A DNA stretch of 64,000 nt from Kallipyga gabonensis (GTDB lineage Bacteria > Bacillota > Clostridia > Tissierellales > Peptoniphilaceae): positions 868,001-932,000 of the forward strand of contig NZ_CXYV01000002.1 in NCBI RefSeq assembly GCF_001286805.1. Reading direction: 5' to 3'. The notes under the pieces were generated by a model. The model did no database searches, was not told the DNA's origin, and saw only the letters and a program-made list of their open reading frames with translations. Every line of letters starts with the position of its first letter. Position 1 is the first letter of the stretch. Both the position numbers and the translations under genes were made by a program. Below, piece by piece: positions 17,693 through 25,474 of this stretch.

Positions 17693-18301
17693 ATGAAGAA
17701 GGATCAAAGACTGGCCATCTATGGTGGAACCTTCGATCCCATTCATATGGGCCACCTCCTTATCGCTGAAACTTCACGGACCTTGCTGGATATTGACCGA
17801 GTTTACTTTCTCCCGGCTTTCAGCCCGCCCCATAAGGACTTCAAGGGGGACAGTGCCAGAGCGAGACTGGATATGTTGGAGCTGGCTATCGAAGATAACC
17901 CCCATTTTGCGATAGACTACCGAGAGATTAATAGTGGAAAAGTCAGGTATTCAGTCGATACGGTCAGGGAAATTCAAGAGGAAAATCCTGACCAGGAGAT
18001 TTGCTTTATTGTTGGGGAAGACTCCCTGATGGACATCGAAAGCTGGCATTGTCCGGAGGATCTGTTGAGTCGGGTTCACCTTGTGGTGGCAGCCCGGTTG
18101 GGCATAAAGGGAGATCCGGTGAAGAAGGCGGAGGTTTTACGCCAAGAAGGCTATCAAATCACTCTTTTTTCTCGCTTTATCACCGGTTTATCTTCAACAG
18201 AAATTCGCCGGGAAGTGAAAGCAGGACGGTCGATACACTACGCCGTTCCTAAAAAAGTTGAAAAATATATCCTCGAGAGGGGGCTTTACCTTGGACAATG
18301 A
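17693..18301 (+). CDS. nadD: Nicotinate-nucleotide adenylyltransferase
   Basis: A 202-residue enzyme that joins ATP and nicotinate mononucleotide to give deamido-NAD in NAD synthesis. The nucleotidyl transferase signature GTFDPIHMGHLLIAE with the HxGH motif is at residues 11-25, and the second signature LSSTEIR is near residue 165. Length is normal. The start ATG 17693 lies nine bases after yhbY; GGTAAAG is a weak ribosome site, so coupling to yhbY is likely. The 3' end overlaps the proposed start of yqeK. Confidence 0.95.
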   Translation: MKKDQRLAIYGGTFDPIHMGHLLIAETSRTLLDIDRVYFLPAFSPPHKDFKGDSARARLDMLELAIEDNPHFAIDYREINSGKVRYSVDTVREIQEENPDQEICFIVGEDSLMDIESWHCPEDLLSRVHLVVAARLGIKGDPVKKAEVLRQEGYQITLFSRFITGLSSTEIRREVKAGRSIHYAVPKKVEKYILERGLYLGQ

Positions 18302-18932
18302 GTGTTCAAATTTTGAAAATTTGGTCGAGAAGGTAGCAGTGGATTTTTTAGGTCGGGAACCTTATAACAGTTGGAACAAGATCTTGGAATCCACCCTTTC
18401 CGACCATAGGTACCGTCATGTTGTCCGCGTAACCAGGACAGCAATCGCTCTCGCTCGCTACTACGGGGAAGATGAAAATAAAGCAGGTCAAGCGGCCTTT
18501 CTCCATGATATGGCAAAAAAAAATGAGAAGAAATACTTTAACCGGCTCTTAGAATTGGGTTGTGTTAAGGAAGTGGATTGGAAACCCAGCCCCTACCTTC
18601 ATGCCTATATAGGTGGATTAGCTGTCCACTATTTATTAGGCCTGGAGGATATGGACATTGTTCGTGCCATTCAATCCCATACCCTGGGGTCCGATCATAT
18701 GTCAGCTTTGGATAAGATTATTTTTTTGGCCGATCTTATTGAACCGGGCAGGGAATTTCCTACCCTCCCTGAACTTCAGGAAGCTGCTTTAGAAGGCCTT
18801 AATGAGGGAGTTTTGAAAGCGATGAACAATACTATAAATTACCTGGTTAAGAATGATTCCATCATCAATCCTCAAACCATCATTGCCAGAAATGCTCTTT
18901 TGGAAGAGATGAAGGAAGAGAAGAAAGGATAA
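18291..18932 (+). CDS. yqeK: HD-domain diadenosine tetraphosphatase YqeK
   Basis: A 213-residue HD-domain hydrolase; YqeK proteins split diadenosine tetraphosphate symmetrically into ADP. The metal site is visible as HRYRHVVRVTRTA, then FLHDMAK (the HD pair), and the later HAYIGG and SHTLGSDHMS segments. The chosen start is TTG 18291, with AGAGGGGG eight bases upstream; an ATG at 18258 is possible but has no ribosome site. The gene overlaps nadD by 11 bases. It carries about 25 residues before the conserved domain that are not typical of the family. Confidence 0.88.
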   Translation: MDNECSNFENLVEKVAVDFLGREPYNSWNKILESTLSDHRYRHVVRVTRTAIALARYYGEDENKAGQAAFLHDMAKKNEKKYFNRLLELGCVKEVDWKPSPYLHAYIGGLAVHYLLGLEDMDIVRAIQSHTLGSDHMSALDKIIFLADLIEPGREFPTLPELQEAALEGLNEGVLKAMNNTINYLVKNDSIINPQTIIARNALLEEMKEEKKG

Positions 18933-18936
18933 AAAG

Positions 18937-19296
18937 TTGACGAACATGGATAAAGAGATGGGACAGAAGAATACCCTTATTTTGAAAGTGGCGGACGATA
19001 AACTAGCTAAGGATATTAAGGTTATCGAAATGGACCCCGGTCGAGGAATTTGTGACTGTTTCATTATTATGACAGGACGAAATAAAAACCACACCCAGGC
19101 CATTGCCGATGCTCTAGAGGATGCCCTCTATGAAAATGAAATGCCTCCATTGAGAAAAGATGGGTTCAGGGAAGGCTCTTGGATCCTTCTTGACTGCGAG
19201 GAGACAATAGTCCATATCTTTACGGCGGATCAAAGGGATTTTTATAATTTGGAAGGCCTTTGGTCCAATGAAAATAAGAGCGATAAGAAAGAGTAA
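18937..19296 (+). CDS. rsfS: Ribosome silencing factor RsfS
   Basis: A 119-residue RsfS/Iojap protein that binds L14 on the large subunit and blocks subunit joining in starvation. The family core DIKVIEMDPGRGICDCFIIM, GRNKNHTQAIADAL, GSWILLDCEETIVHIF and FYNLEGLW is complete. The start TTG 18937 has AAGAAAGGA at a good distance; the ATG at 18946 would leave too long a gap. It follows yqeK by four bases. Confidence 0.93.
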   Translation: MTNMDKEMGQKNTLILKVADDKLAKDIKVIEMDPGRGICDCFIIMTGRNKNHTQAIADALEDALYENEMPPLRKDGFREGSWILLDCEETIVHIFTADQRDFYNLEGLWSNENKSDKKE

Positions 19297-19317
19297 TGAA
19301 AAGAAAGGGGGCGTGAC

Positions 19318-19950
19318 TTGGGGGCAAAGAAAGAAAAAATCCTTTTGATCCTTGCCGGTTTAGGTCTTGCCCTATATGGTTTGTGGACCGGCCTGGGGAA
19401 GAAAGGGGAAAGGAATAATGAGCATCGGTCTGACCTTCCTGCTCAGGAATTTGTAGAGGAAAAGACAGCAGACAGCTCACACCGGGGAGAAGAAGCTTCC
19501 AGTTCAACATCCTCTATCTATGTCCATGTAGAAGGTGCAGTAAAAAATCCCGGCGTCTACGAATTTCAGGAAGGAGCAAGAGTAAAGGATGCCATCGAAG
19601 AAGCAGGAGGGTTGACTCCAGGAGGTGATACGGCTTCTTTGAATCTGGCTCTACGCCTGTCGGATGAGATGAAGATTCATGTTCCTAAGGAGGGGGAGGA
19701 GGTAGAGTCTGCGGAAGTCAACCTCACTTCTTCCGGAGGAGGAAGTGGGGGAAAGACGAGGAAGATCAATATCAACCGGGCTTCAATGGAAGAACTGACC
19801 ACCTTACCTTCCGTTGGAGAAAGCCGTGCCCGGGAGATCATTTCTTACCGTGACCATTCCCCTTTTGTTAAACCGGAAGACATCATGAATGTATCCGGAA
19901 TCGGTCAAAAGACTTTTGACAAGATGAAAGACCTGATTTCCGTCAAGTAG
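19318..19950 (+). CDS. comEA: ComEA-like DNA-binding protein (SLBB + helix-hairpin-helix)
   Basis: A 210-residue membrane-anchored protein: an N-terminal helix (ILLILAGLGLALYGLW), a polar linker, an SLBB domain (YVHVEGAVKNPGVYEF, then VKDAIEEAGGLTPGG), a Gly/Ser linker and a C-terminal double helix-hairpin-helix (INRASMEELTTLPSVGESRA, VSGIGQKTFDKM). ComEA captures incoming double-stranded DNA outside the membrane during competence. No comEB or comEC follows, so it is not in the usual comE operon. The start TTG 19318 is preceded by AAAGGGGGCG. Confidence 0.88.
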   Translation: MGAKKEKILLILAGLGLALYGLWTGLGKKGERNNEHRSDLPAQEFVEEKTADSSHRGEEASSSTSSIYVHVEGAVKNPGVYEFQEGARVKDAIEEAGGLTPGGDTASLNLALRLSDEMKIHVPKEGEEVESAEVNLTSSGGGSGGKTRKININRASMEELTTLPSVGESRAREIISYRDHSPFVKPEDIMNVSGIGQKTFDKMKDLISVK

Positions 19951-19979
19951 TTGATTTACCTGGACTTGTCTGGTATAAT
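19951..19979 (+). promoter_or_regulatory. secG promoter
   Basis: TTGATT (19951-19956), a 17-base spacer and a consensus TATAAT (19974-19979) with an extended TG (19971-19972). It starts immediately after the comEA stop codon. Confidence 0.85.
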
Positions 19980-20021
19980 TTTTTGAGTTGTTGGAATCTG
20001 TTTAAGTAAGGGGTGAAGACT

Positions 20022-20246
20022 TTGAAGACATTTTTTGTTATCGTCTTGGTAATAGCCAGTCTGGTCATTATTGGAGCAACGGTTCTCATGGATCCAAAGA
20101 CCGGGGCCGGGTCATCCTATGGTCAGGATGCCAATGCGTTCGGGACCTCTGCCTATAAAGGCAAGGATATTATGCTGAATAAGGTAACAGCAGTTTGTTC
20201 GATTATTTTCGTCATCAGCCTGATCGGTCTTGTGATTGTAAAATAG
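20022..20246 (+). CDS. secG: Preprotein translocase subunit SecG
   Basis: A 74-residue protein with two membrane helices (FFVIVLVIASLVIIGATVLM and ICSIIFVISLIGLVIVK-like end) around a Gly/Ser loop, the layout of SecG, the accessory part of the SecYEG channel. The start is TTG 20022 with AAGGGGTG seven bases upstream; a GTG at 20013 would be inside that ribosome site. As in many Firmicutes it lies directly before rnr and smpB. Confidence 0.88.
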   Translation: MKTFFVIVLVIASLVIIGATVLMDPKTGAGSSYGQDANAFGTSAYKGKDIMLNKVTAVCSIIFVISLIGLVIVK

Positions 20247-20266
20247 TTTTCCTTGTATCGAATCCC

Positions 20267-20297
20267 AAAGCCTCCAACGCAAGTTGGAGGCTTTTCT
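20267..20297 (+). terminator. Terminator after secG
   Basis: A perfect 12-bp stem AAAGCCTCCAAC (20267-20278) with its complement (20283-20294), closed by a GCAA tetraloop. The T-tract is short (TTTTCTTGTCTT), so partial read-through to rnr is possible. Confidence 0.8.
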
Positions 20298-20410
20298 TGT
20301 CTTCAAACTTCAGGTCACTAAGCCTGCTCATAATGGGTAAGAAAAGAAGGTAAACCCAAGTAGGATGAGAAGAAGAAAAATAGGACAAATACAGCAGGAA
20401 GGAAGGTATC

Positions 20411-22975
20411 ATGGACATTAAGAGTTTCTTGCTTTCATATTTGCAGTCAGAAAACTATGAACCTATTCGGGTTCAGGAGTTGGCCGAATTCTTCGGTTTA
20501 GAGGGGGAAGAGAGACTGGATTTTTATCATATTATTGATGACCTCCTTGCTCAGGAGGTTATTCGCATGACTAAGCGAGGTAAGGTTCTTGCCTATATCC
20601 CGTCAAAGAAAAAAGCGAAGAAATCCCATAAAAAAGCAAAGAAAGACAAGGATAGCGGACTCAATGTCGACAGTTTTTTCCAAACGGAGGATATGCCTGT
20701 GCCTCTGATTGAAGAAGAGGAGTATTCTCAAGAAATAATAACGGATGAGGAAAAGACCAAAGAAATAGAAAGGGAAGACCAGGCTCAAAGTCAGGAGCTT
20801 GAGCCGGCATCCGATGATGGGGCCTCAGAGGGGGCAGTTACCGGTAAAAAAAATGAGGGAAGACTCCAGGGAAATGCTAAGGGATTCGCTTTTTTCATCT
20901 CGGATAATCCTGAAATGGAAGATGTTTTTATTGGACAGGATGATTTGAATGGTGCCCTACATGGGGATAGGGTGCGGATCCAGATCATCAACCAGGGTAA
21001 CCCGGCCAAGGGCAAGAAGGTAGAAGGCCGTGTGATGGAGGTCTTATCAAGAAATCCTAAGAAGATCGTCGGTCGCTACCAGGATATGGGAGATTATGGA
21101 TTTGTCATCCCTGACCAAAAGGCTTATTTTAAGGATATTTATATCGATGGTGGTAACGCCATGGATGCCCGGGAAAATGATAAGGTTTTGGTTAAAATCG
21201 ACCGCTTTGAAAAAGAAAAGGAAAACCCGGAGGGCCATGTCCTCATGGTGATTGGCCCCATGGATGGGAAGGGGGTTGATATTACCTCCGTGGCCATGGC
21301 CTTTGATCTTCCTTATGAATTTTCTGAAGAGACCAGGGCTGAGGTTGGCCGGCTCCCTAAGAATCTTGAGCCTGAAGATAAGAAAGGGCGAAAGGATCTC
21401 AGAAAGCTGTATACGGTGACTATTGATGGAGCGGATGCTAAGGATTTTGATGATGCTATTTCTGTGGAAAAGCGGGGGAAATACTATAACCTTTATGTCC
21501 ATATTGCCGATGTTTCTCATTATGTAAAAGAGGGAACGGCTTTGGACAAGGATGCCTATGCCCGGGGGAATTCCGTCTACCTTCTTGACCGTGTTATTCC
21601 TATGCTTCCGGAAGAGCTATCGAATGGCCTCTGTTCACTCTTACCGGGCGAGGATCGTTTAGCCATGACTACCCAGATGACTCTTGATGAGGAAGGAAGG
21701 GTGGTGGACTACCAGTTTTATCGCTCTCTTATCCGGTCTGATCATCGGTTGGTTTATGAGGATGTATCTGATTTTCTGGAATTCGGAAAGACCTTTACAG
21801 ATGATGGAAGCCTATATGACCGTTTGGATTTAATGGAGTTTCTCTTTAATAAACTTCACCGGCGGAGGATAGAAGAGGGAGCCATCGACTTTAATTTCCC
21901 GGAAATTCGAGTGGTCTTAGATGAAGAGGGCCGACCGGTGGAGGTTGGGCAGGAGGAAAGACGGGTGGCCAACCGGATTATTGAAGAATTTATGATCCTC
22001 AATAACGAGGTGGTTGGCCGTCATTTTTATGACCTCAAGATCCCCTATATCTACCGAATTCATGGCTTGCCTTCTCCGGAAGCTATTGACCGTTTGAACA
22101 GGGTTCTCCAGGCTTACCACTATCCTATGATTTCAGATAATGCCCAGCCGAAAGACCTCCAGGAAATTCTTCAATTGGCCGAGGGGAAAAAAGAGGAGTC
22201 CTTCATCCAGATGGTTGTATTAACCAGCCTGCAAAAAGCCATCTACAGTCCTTCGACAACAATGCACTTCGGTTTGGCCGCAGACCACTACTCCCATTTT
22301 ACTGCTCCAATCCGCCGTTATTCGGATCTCATTGCCCATCGACTTCTCAAAGCCTGGTTGGATGGTCATCCAAAGAATGACAGTCAGGTCAAAGAAAAGA
22401 TATTTGATCAGTGCCTCCATATCACGGAAACCGAACAAAATGCGGAAGATGCGGAGCATGACGTTGTGGATATGAAGTGTGCGGAGTATATGCAGCAGTT
22501 TATTGGAGACAGCTTCACCGGAGTGGTTTCTTCCCTTACCAACTTTGGGGTCTTTATCGCATTAGAGAATCAAATTGAAGGCTTGGCCCATTTCCGGGAT
22601 ATGACCGATGATTATTACACCTATGATGAAGACCATTTTCTTGTCCGGGGAGAAAGATCCAATCGAAAGATCCATTATGGTGATCGGCTGACCGTTCTAT
22701 TAACCGGATCCAATCCGGAAACCAGGGAAATTGACTTCCGGATCCTCTGGCCTGATGAGGTAAAGGGCCAAAACAGGAGCAATTTTTCTCAGAAGTCCAG
22801 CGGGAGAAGAAGGGCCAAATCCGGGAGGGATAGCCACCGGACTGGCAGCAAGGGCATGAAGGGCGGAAAGCCCTCCAAGGCTTTCCAGACTCGGATGGAG
22901 AAAGCAAGTGGTCGGCAGAAAAACCGCAAGCCCTTCTCTAATCGAGGAGGCAGGCAGCGGAAGAAAGGGAGATAG
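20411..22975 (+). CDS. rnr: Ribonuclease R
   Basis: An 854-residue processive 3'-5' exoribonuclease that degrades structured RNA and assists tmRNA quality control. Domains in order: a winged-helix N-terminus (1-65), a Lys-rich then Glu-rich linker of about 90 residues (70-155), cold-shock domains (GNAKGFAFFISD and YGFVIPD), the RNB catalytic domain beginning TIDGADAKDFDDAISVEK with its Asp cluster, an S1 domain (FTGVVSSLTNFGVFIALEN) and a very basic tail of about 85 residues rich in Arg/Lys/Ser. The linker and tail make it longer than most homologues. It is followed seven bases later by smpB, its functional partner. Confidence 0.96.
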   Translation: MDIKSFLLSYLQSENYEPIRVQELAEFFGLEGEERLDFYHIIDDLLAQEVIRMTKRGKVLAYIPSKKKAKKSHKKAKKDKDSGLNVDSFFQTEDMPVPLIEEEEYSQEIITDEEKTKEIEREDQAQSQELEPASDDGASEGAVTGKKNEGRLQGNAKGFAFFISDNPEMEDVFIGQDDLNGALHGDRVRIQIINQGNPAKGKKVEGRVMEVLSRNPKKIVGRYQDMGDYGFVIPDQKAYFKDIYIDGGNAMDARENDKVLVKIDRFEKEKENPEGHVLMVIGPMDGKGVDITSVAMAFDLPYEFSEETRAEVGRLPKNLEPEDKKGRKDLRKLYTVTIDGADAKDFDDAISVEKRGKYYNLYVHIADVSHYVKEGTALDKDAYARGNSVYLLDRVIPMLPEELSNGLCSLLPGEDRLAMTTQMTLDEEGRVVDYQFYRSLIRSDHRLVYEDVSDFLEFGKTFTDDGSLYDRLDLMEFLFNKLHRRRIEEGAIDFNFPEIRVVLDEEGRPVEVGQEERRVANRIIEEFMILNNEVVGRHFYDLKIPYIYRIHGLPSPEAIDRLNRVLQAYHYPMISDNAQPKDLQEILQLAEGKKEESFIQMVVLTSLQKAIYSPSTTMHFGLAADHYSHFTAPIRRYSDLIAHRLLKAWLDGHPKNDSQVKEKIFDQCLHITETEQNAEDAEHDVVDMKCAEYMQQFIGDSFTGVVSSLTNFGVFIALENQIEGLAHFRDMTDDYYTYDEDHFLVRGERSNRKIHYGDRLTVLLTGSNPETREIDFRILWPDEVKGQNRSNFSQKSSGRRRAKSGRDSHRTGSKGMKGGKPSKAFQTRMEKASGRQKNRKPFSNRGGRQRKKGR

Positions 22976-22981
22976 GAAGAC

Positions 22982-23446
22982 ATGGCCAAAAGTCAGGAAG
23001 GAACAAAACGGCTAGCAGATAACCGACGGGCTCGCCATGAATATTTTATCGAGGAGACCTTTGAGGCCGGACTATCCCTCCAGGGAACAGAGGTCAAGTC
23101 GATCAAAGCCGGACAAGTTTCGATCAAAGAAGCCTATGTCACCATAAAGGATGGGGAAGCCTGGATGGAAGGAATGCATGTAACCCCCTATAAGCAAGGA
23201 AGGCTGCAAGACCAGGACCCCCTCCGCTCTCGCCGCCTTCTTCTTCACAAGAAGGAGATCCGGAAGCTCTATGATGGCGTCCAAAAATTGGGCTATACTA
23301 TTGTTCCCTTGAACATCCACCTCCGAAATGGCTTGGTTAAAGTGGATATTGCCTTGGCCAAGGGGAAGAAGTTATACGATAAGCGGGAGAGTCTCCGGAG
23401 GGAGGATGACCGGCGCCGTGCTGAAAGGGCCATGAAGAATTATTGA
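22982..23446 (+). CDS. smpB: SsrA-binding protein SmpB
   Basis: A 154-residue protein that binds tmRNA and takes it to stalled ribosomes in trans-translation. The signatures ADNRRARHEYFIEETFEAGL, LQGTEVKSIKAG and the C-terminal LAKGKKLYDKRESLRRED tail are complete. The start ATG 22982 has GGGAGATAGGAAG upstream. The tmRNA gene itself was not found near it. Confidence 0.97.
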   Translation: MAKSQEGTKRLADNRRARHEYFIEETFEAGLSLQGTEVKSIKAGQVSIKEAYVTIKDGEAWMEGMHVTPYKQGRLQDQDPLRSRRLLLHKKEIRKLYDGVQKLGYTIVPLNIHLRNGLVKVDIALAKGKKLYDKRESLRREDDRRRAERAMKNY

Positions 23447-23460
23447 AAAGGAGGATAAAG

Positions 23461-24444
23461 ATGAGATTGTTGAGACAAGAACAAGAACCGGCCCCCTGGG
23501 TCCTTTATCTTGCCGGAGGCTGCTTTTGGGGAGTCCAAGGCTATTTTCAACGGATACCCGGCGTTCTTGATACGGAGGTTGGTTATGCCAACGGAAACCA
23601 GGCAGGGACATCCTACCATGAGCTTTCCCGGACCGACCACGCGGAAACGGTAAAGGTGACTTTCAATAGCCGGGTTTTATCTTTGGAAGAGCTTCTAGCC
23701 CACTATTTTCGGATCATTGATCCTACCTCCATCAATAAGCAGGGAAATGATCGGGGTCGTCAGTACCGGACAGGCATTTACTTTGACCGGGACTTTCCTG
23801 AAGAAGGCATAGGCAGAATTCACCGGTGCTTGGAGGCCCTGGAAATGAACTTGGGTCAAAAGTCGGTTATCGAACTGGAAGAGTTAAAGAACTGGGTCAA
23901 AGCAGAAGATGCCCACCAGGATTACTTGGAAAAAAATCCCGGAGGATATTGTCATATCGATCTTTCTTTAGCCGGGAAACCTCTGGATGAGGATTTTATG
24001 GATTACCACAAGCCGGACAAGGAGACCTTGAAAAAGGAACTCAGCCCTGAGGCCTACCATATTACCCAGGAGGAGGGAACCGATCCTCCATTTTCCCATC
24101 CCTACGATAAATTGGACGAGCCCGGGATTTATGTGGACATTGTTTCGGGACAAGCTCTTTTTTCATCCCGGGATAAATTTGATGGGGGATGTGGGTGGCC
24201 CTCTTTTTCCAAGCCCATCCTTCAAGAATCCCTTGCCTATAAAAGAGATCATACCCTTGCTGTAGAACGGACCGAGGTCAGGTCTGAAAGGGCGGATTCT
24301 CACCTGGGTCACGTCTTTCCGGATGGTCCCCAAAGCCTTGGCGGCCTCCGTTACTGCATTGATGGATCCGCCCTCCGCTTTATTCCTCTTTCCAAAATGG
24401 AAGAAGAGGGATATGGAAAGTGGATCCCCTTTGTTGAGGAATAG
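23461..24444 (+). CDS. msrAB: Bifunctional peptide methionine sulfoxide reductase MsrA/MsrB
   Basis: A 327-residue fusion that repairs both epimers of oxidised methionine in proteins. The MsrA half (residues 1-180) has the GGCFWG motif with Cys21 and the EVGYANG block. The MsrB half has SGQALFSSRDKFDGGCGWPSF and the catalytic Cys299 in LRYCIDGSALRF. The two CXXC pairs that bind zinc in many MsrB proteins are absent, which is usual for this fused Gram-positive form. There is no signal peptide, so it is cytoplasmic. ATG 23461 follows AAAGGAGGATAA, 14 bases after smpB. Confidence 0.95.
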   Translation: MRLLRQEQEPAPWVLYLAGGCFWGVQGYFQRIPGVLDTEVGYANGNQAGTSYHELSRTDHAETVKVTFNSRVLSLEELLAHYFRIIDPTSINKQGNDRGRQYRTGIYFDRDFPEEGIGRIHRCLEALEMNLGQKSVIELEELKNWVKAEDAHQDYLEKNPGGYCHIDLSLAGKPLDEDFMDYHKPDKETLKKELSPEAYHITQEEGTDPPFSHPYDKLDEPGIYVDIVSGQALFSSRDKFDGGCGWPSFSKPILQESLAYKRDHTLAVERTEVRSERADSHLGHVFPDGPQSLGGLRYCIDGSALRFIPLSKMEEEGYGKWIPFVEE

Positions 24445-24458
24445 GAAATGAAAAGAAG

Positions 24459-24492
24459 AAAACCGGCCAAGTAATCAGGCCGGTTTTCTTTT
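24459..24492. terminator. Bidirectional terminator between msrAB and the convergent VTT gene
   Basis: AAAACCGGCC (24459-24468) pairs with GGCCGGTTTT (24478-24487) around a nine-base loop, with A-rich and T-rich flanks on the two sides. Confidence 0.9.
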
Positions 24493-24501
24493 TATGTGTG
24501 T

Positions 24502-25188
24502 TTATGTAAGGAAGGTTGAAATTACCCAGCTGACGATAGAGCTTACTCCAAAGAGGTAGAGGAAGGTGGGGAGAGGTTTGCCAATCAGACAAATGATGAT
24601 GAAGCGAGAGAGACGCATATCGCTTAAACCCATAATCATGGTTGTTGCATCGTCTGGGACACCCGGGATGATGTAGGCCAGGAGAAGGATCACTGAAGAA
24701 GTTTTCTCATCCTTAATTTTGGACTGAATTTTATAAAAGACTTCGTCGGGGACAAAGGCCTTGACAAAAGTTTCTCCGTAGCGGCGGGAGATAAGAAAGG
24801 AAGCAACTGATCCGACCAGGGTACAGGCCATAACTGTTGCATAGCCAAGTAGAGGACCGTAAGCCATATAAGCGGCTAAACCGGGAAGAGCACCCGGGAT
24901 GACAGGAAAAAGAGTGTTAAACAGGATCAAGCCGACAGAGAGGACGTAACCTATGGGGCCCAAACCTTGAAAAAAGTCCTTGAGTGGCTCAGCGGAAGAG
25001 AACCAATCCCTCTTATAACCATAAAAAAGAAAGATAGCCACTACAAATAGAAGGATGATGGTGATATAACGAATCCTTTTTTCCACCCGACGCACGCGTT
25101 CCCGGTCGATCTCATAATGTAAGCTTTTTTTATGAGTGGAAACCCTCTGGTTATTTGCACACAGGTCAAGTCTTTCTTCCAAACTCAT
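24502..25188 (-). CDS. VTT (DedA/TVP38) family membrane protein
   Basis: About 228 residues with five to six membrane helices. The first helix follows a charged 40-residue N-terminus. The VTT core is visible: LFNTLFPVIPGALPGLAAYM, GPLLGYATVMACTLVGSVASFLISRRYG, and AYIIPGVPDDATTMIMGLS with the conserved R/IPG..D pattern of the re-entrant loops. Proteins of this kind act in lipid flipping or proton-coupled membrane upkeep; the substrate here is unknown. The start may be ATG 25188, or TTG 25182, which is better spaced from GAGGTGAT. It is convergent with msrAB. Confidence 0.8.
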   Translation of the reverse strand: MSLEERLDLCANNQRVSTHKKSLHYEIDRERVRRVEKRIRYITIILLFVVAIFLFYGYKRDWFSSAEPLKDFFQGLGPIGYVLSVGLILFNTLFPVIPGALPGLAAYMAYGPLLGYATVMACTLVGSVASFLISRRYGETFVKAFVPDEVFYKIQSKIKDEKTSSVILLLAYIIPGVPDDATTMIMGLSDMRLSRFIIICLIGKPLPTFLYLFGVSSIVSWVISTFLT

Positions 25189-25272
25189 CACCTCTTTTCC
25201 CTCAGTGGATAAGATAAGAGTATCCGTCCTTACCGGTAGGGATTGCTTTCTTTATCCAAGAACACTTTAATG

Positions 25273-25301
25273 ATTCTATACTATCCGAATAATACAGTCA
25301 A
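25273..25301 (-). promoter_or_regulatory. Promoter of the VTT gene (minus strand)
   Basis: On the minus strand TTGACT (25301-25296), a 17-base spacer and TAGAAT (25278-25273), about 85 bases before the gene. Confidence 0.8.
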
Positions 25302-25474
25302 TGAATTTTCCCTAATTCGTTTAGGCCTGATAATATCGGATCCATGGAATAGGAAGAGTTACCGCAAAGATCTCAGCAGTTTATGGTACTATTAAAGCGG
25401 TTTACCATCGCTTGTGTTTTTTTATTCCACATATGATGATGCAACATTCTTATAGAGAAAAAAAGGAGGAGTGA

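Noticed and set aside
22976-23460. Search for tmRNA (ssrA) next to smpB
   Set aside because: smpB is followed within 14 bases by msrAB and no tRNA-like ends or tag frame are seen, so tmRNA lies elsewhere.
25383-25408. ATGGTA-N14-TACCAT inverted repeat with an extended -10 (TGG TACTAT) before the Nfn fusion gene
   Set aside because: The arms are only six bases and the -10 lacks a -35; a second candidate (TGA TAATAT at 25328-25336) is equally good, so no promoter or operator is called.
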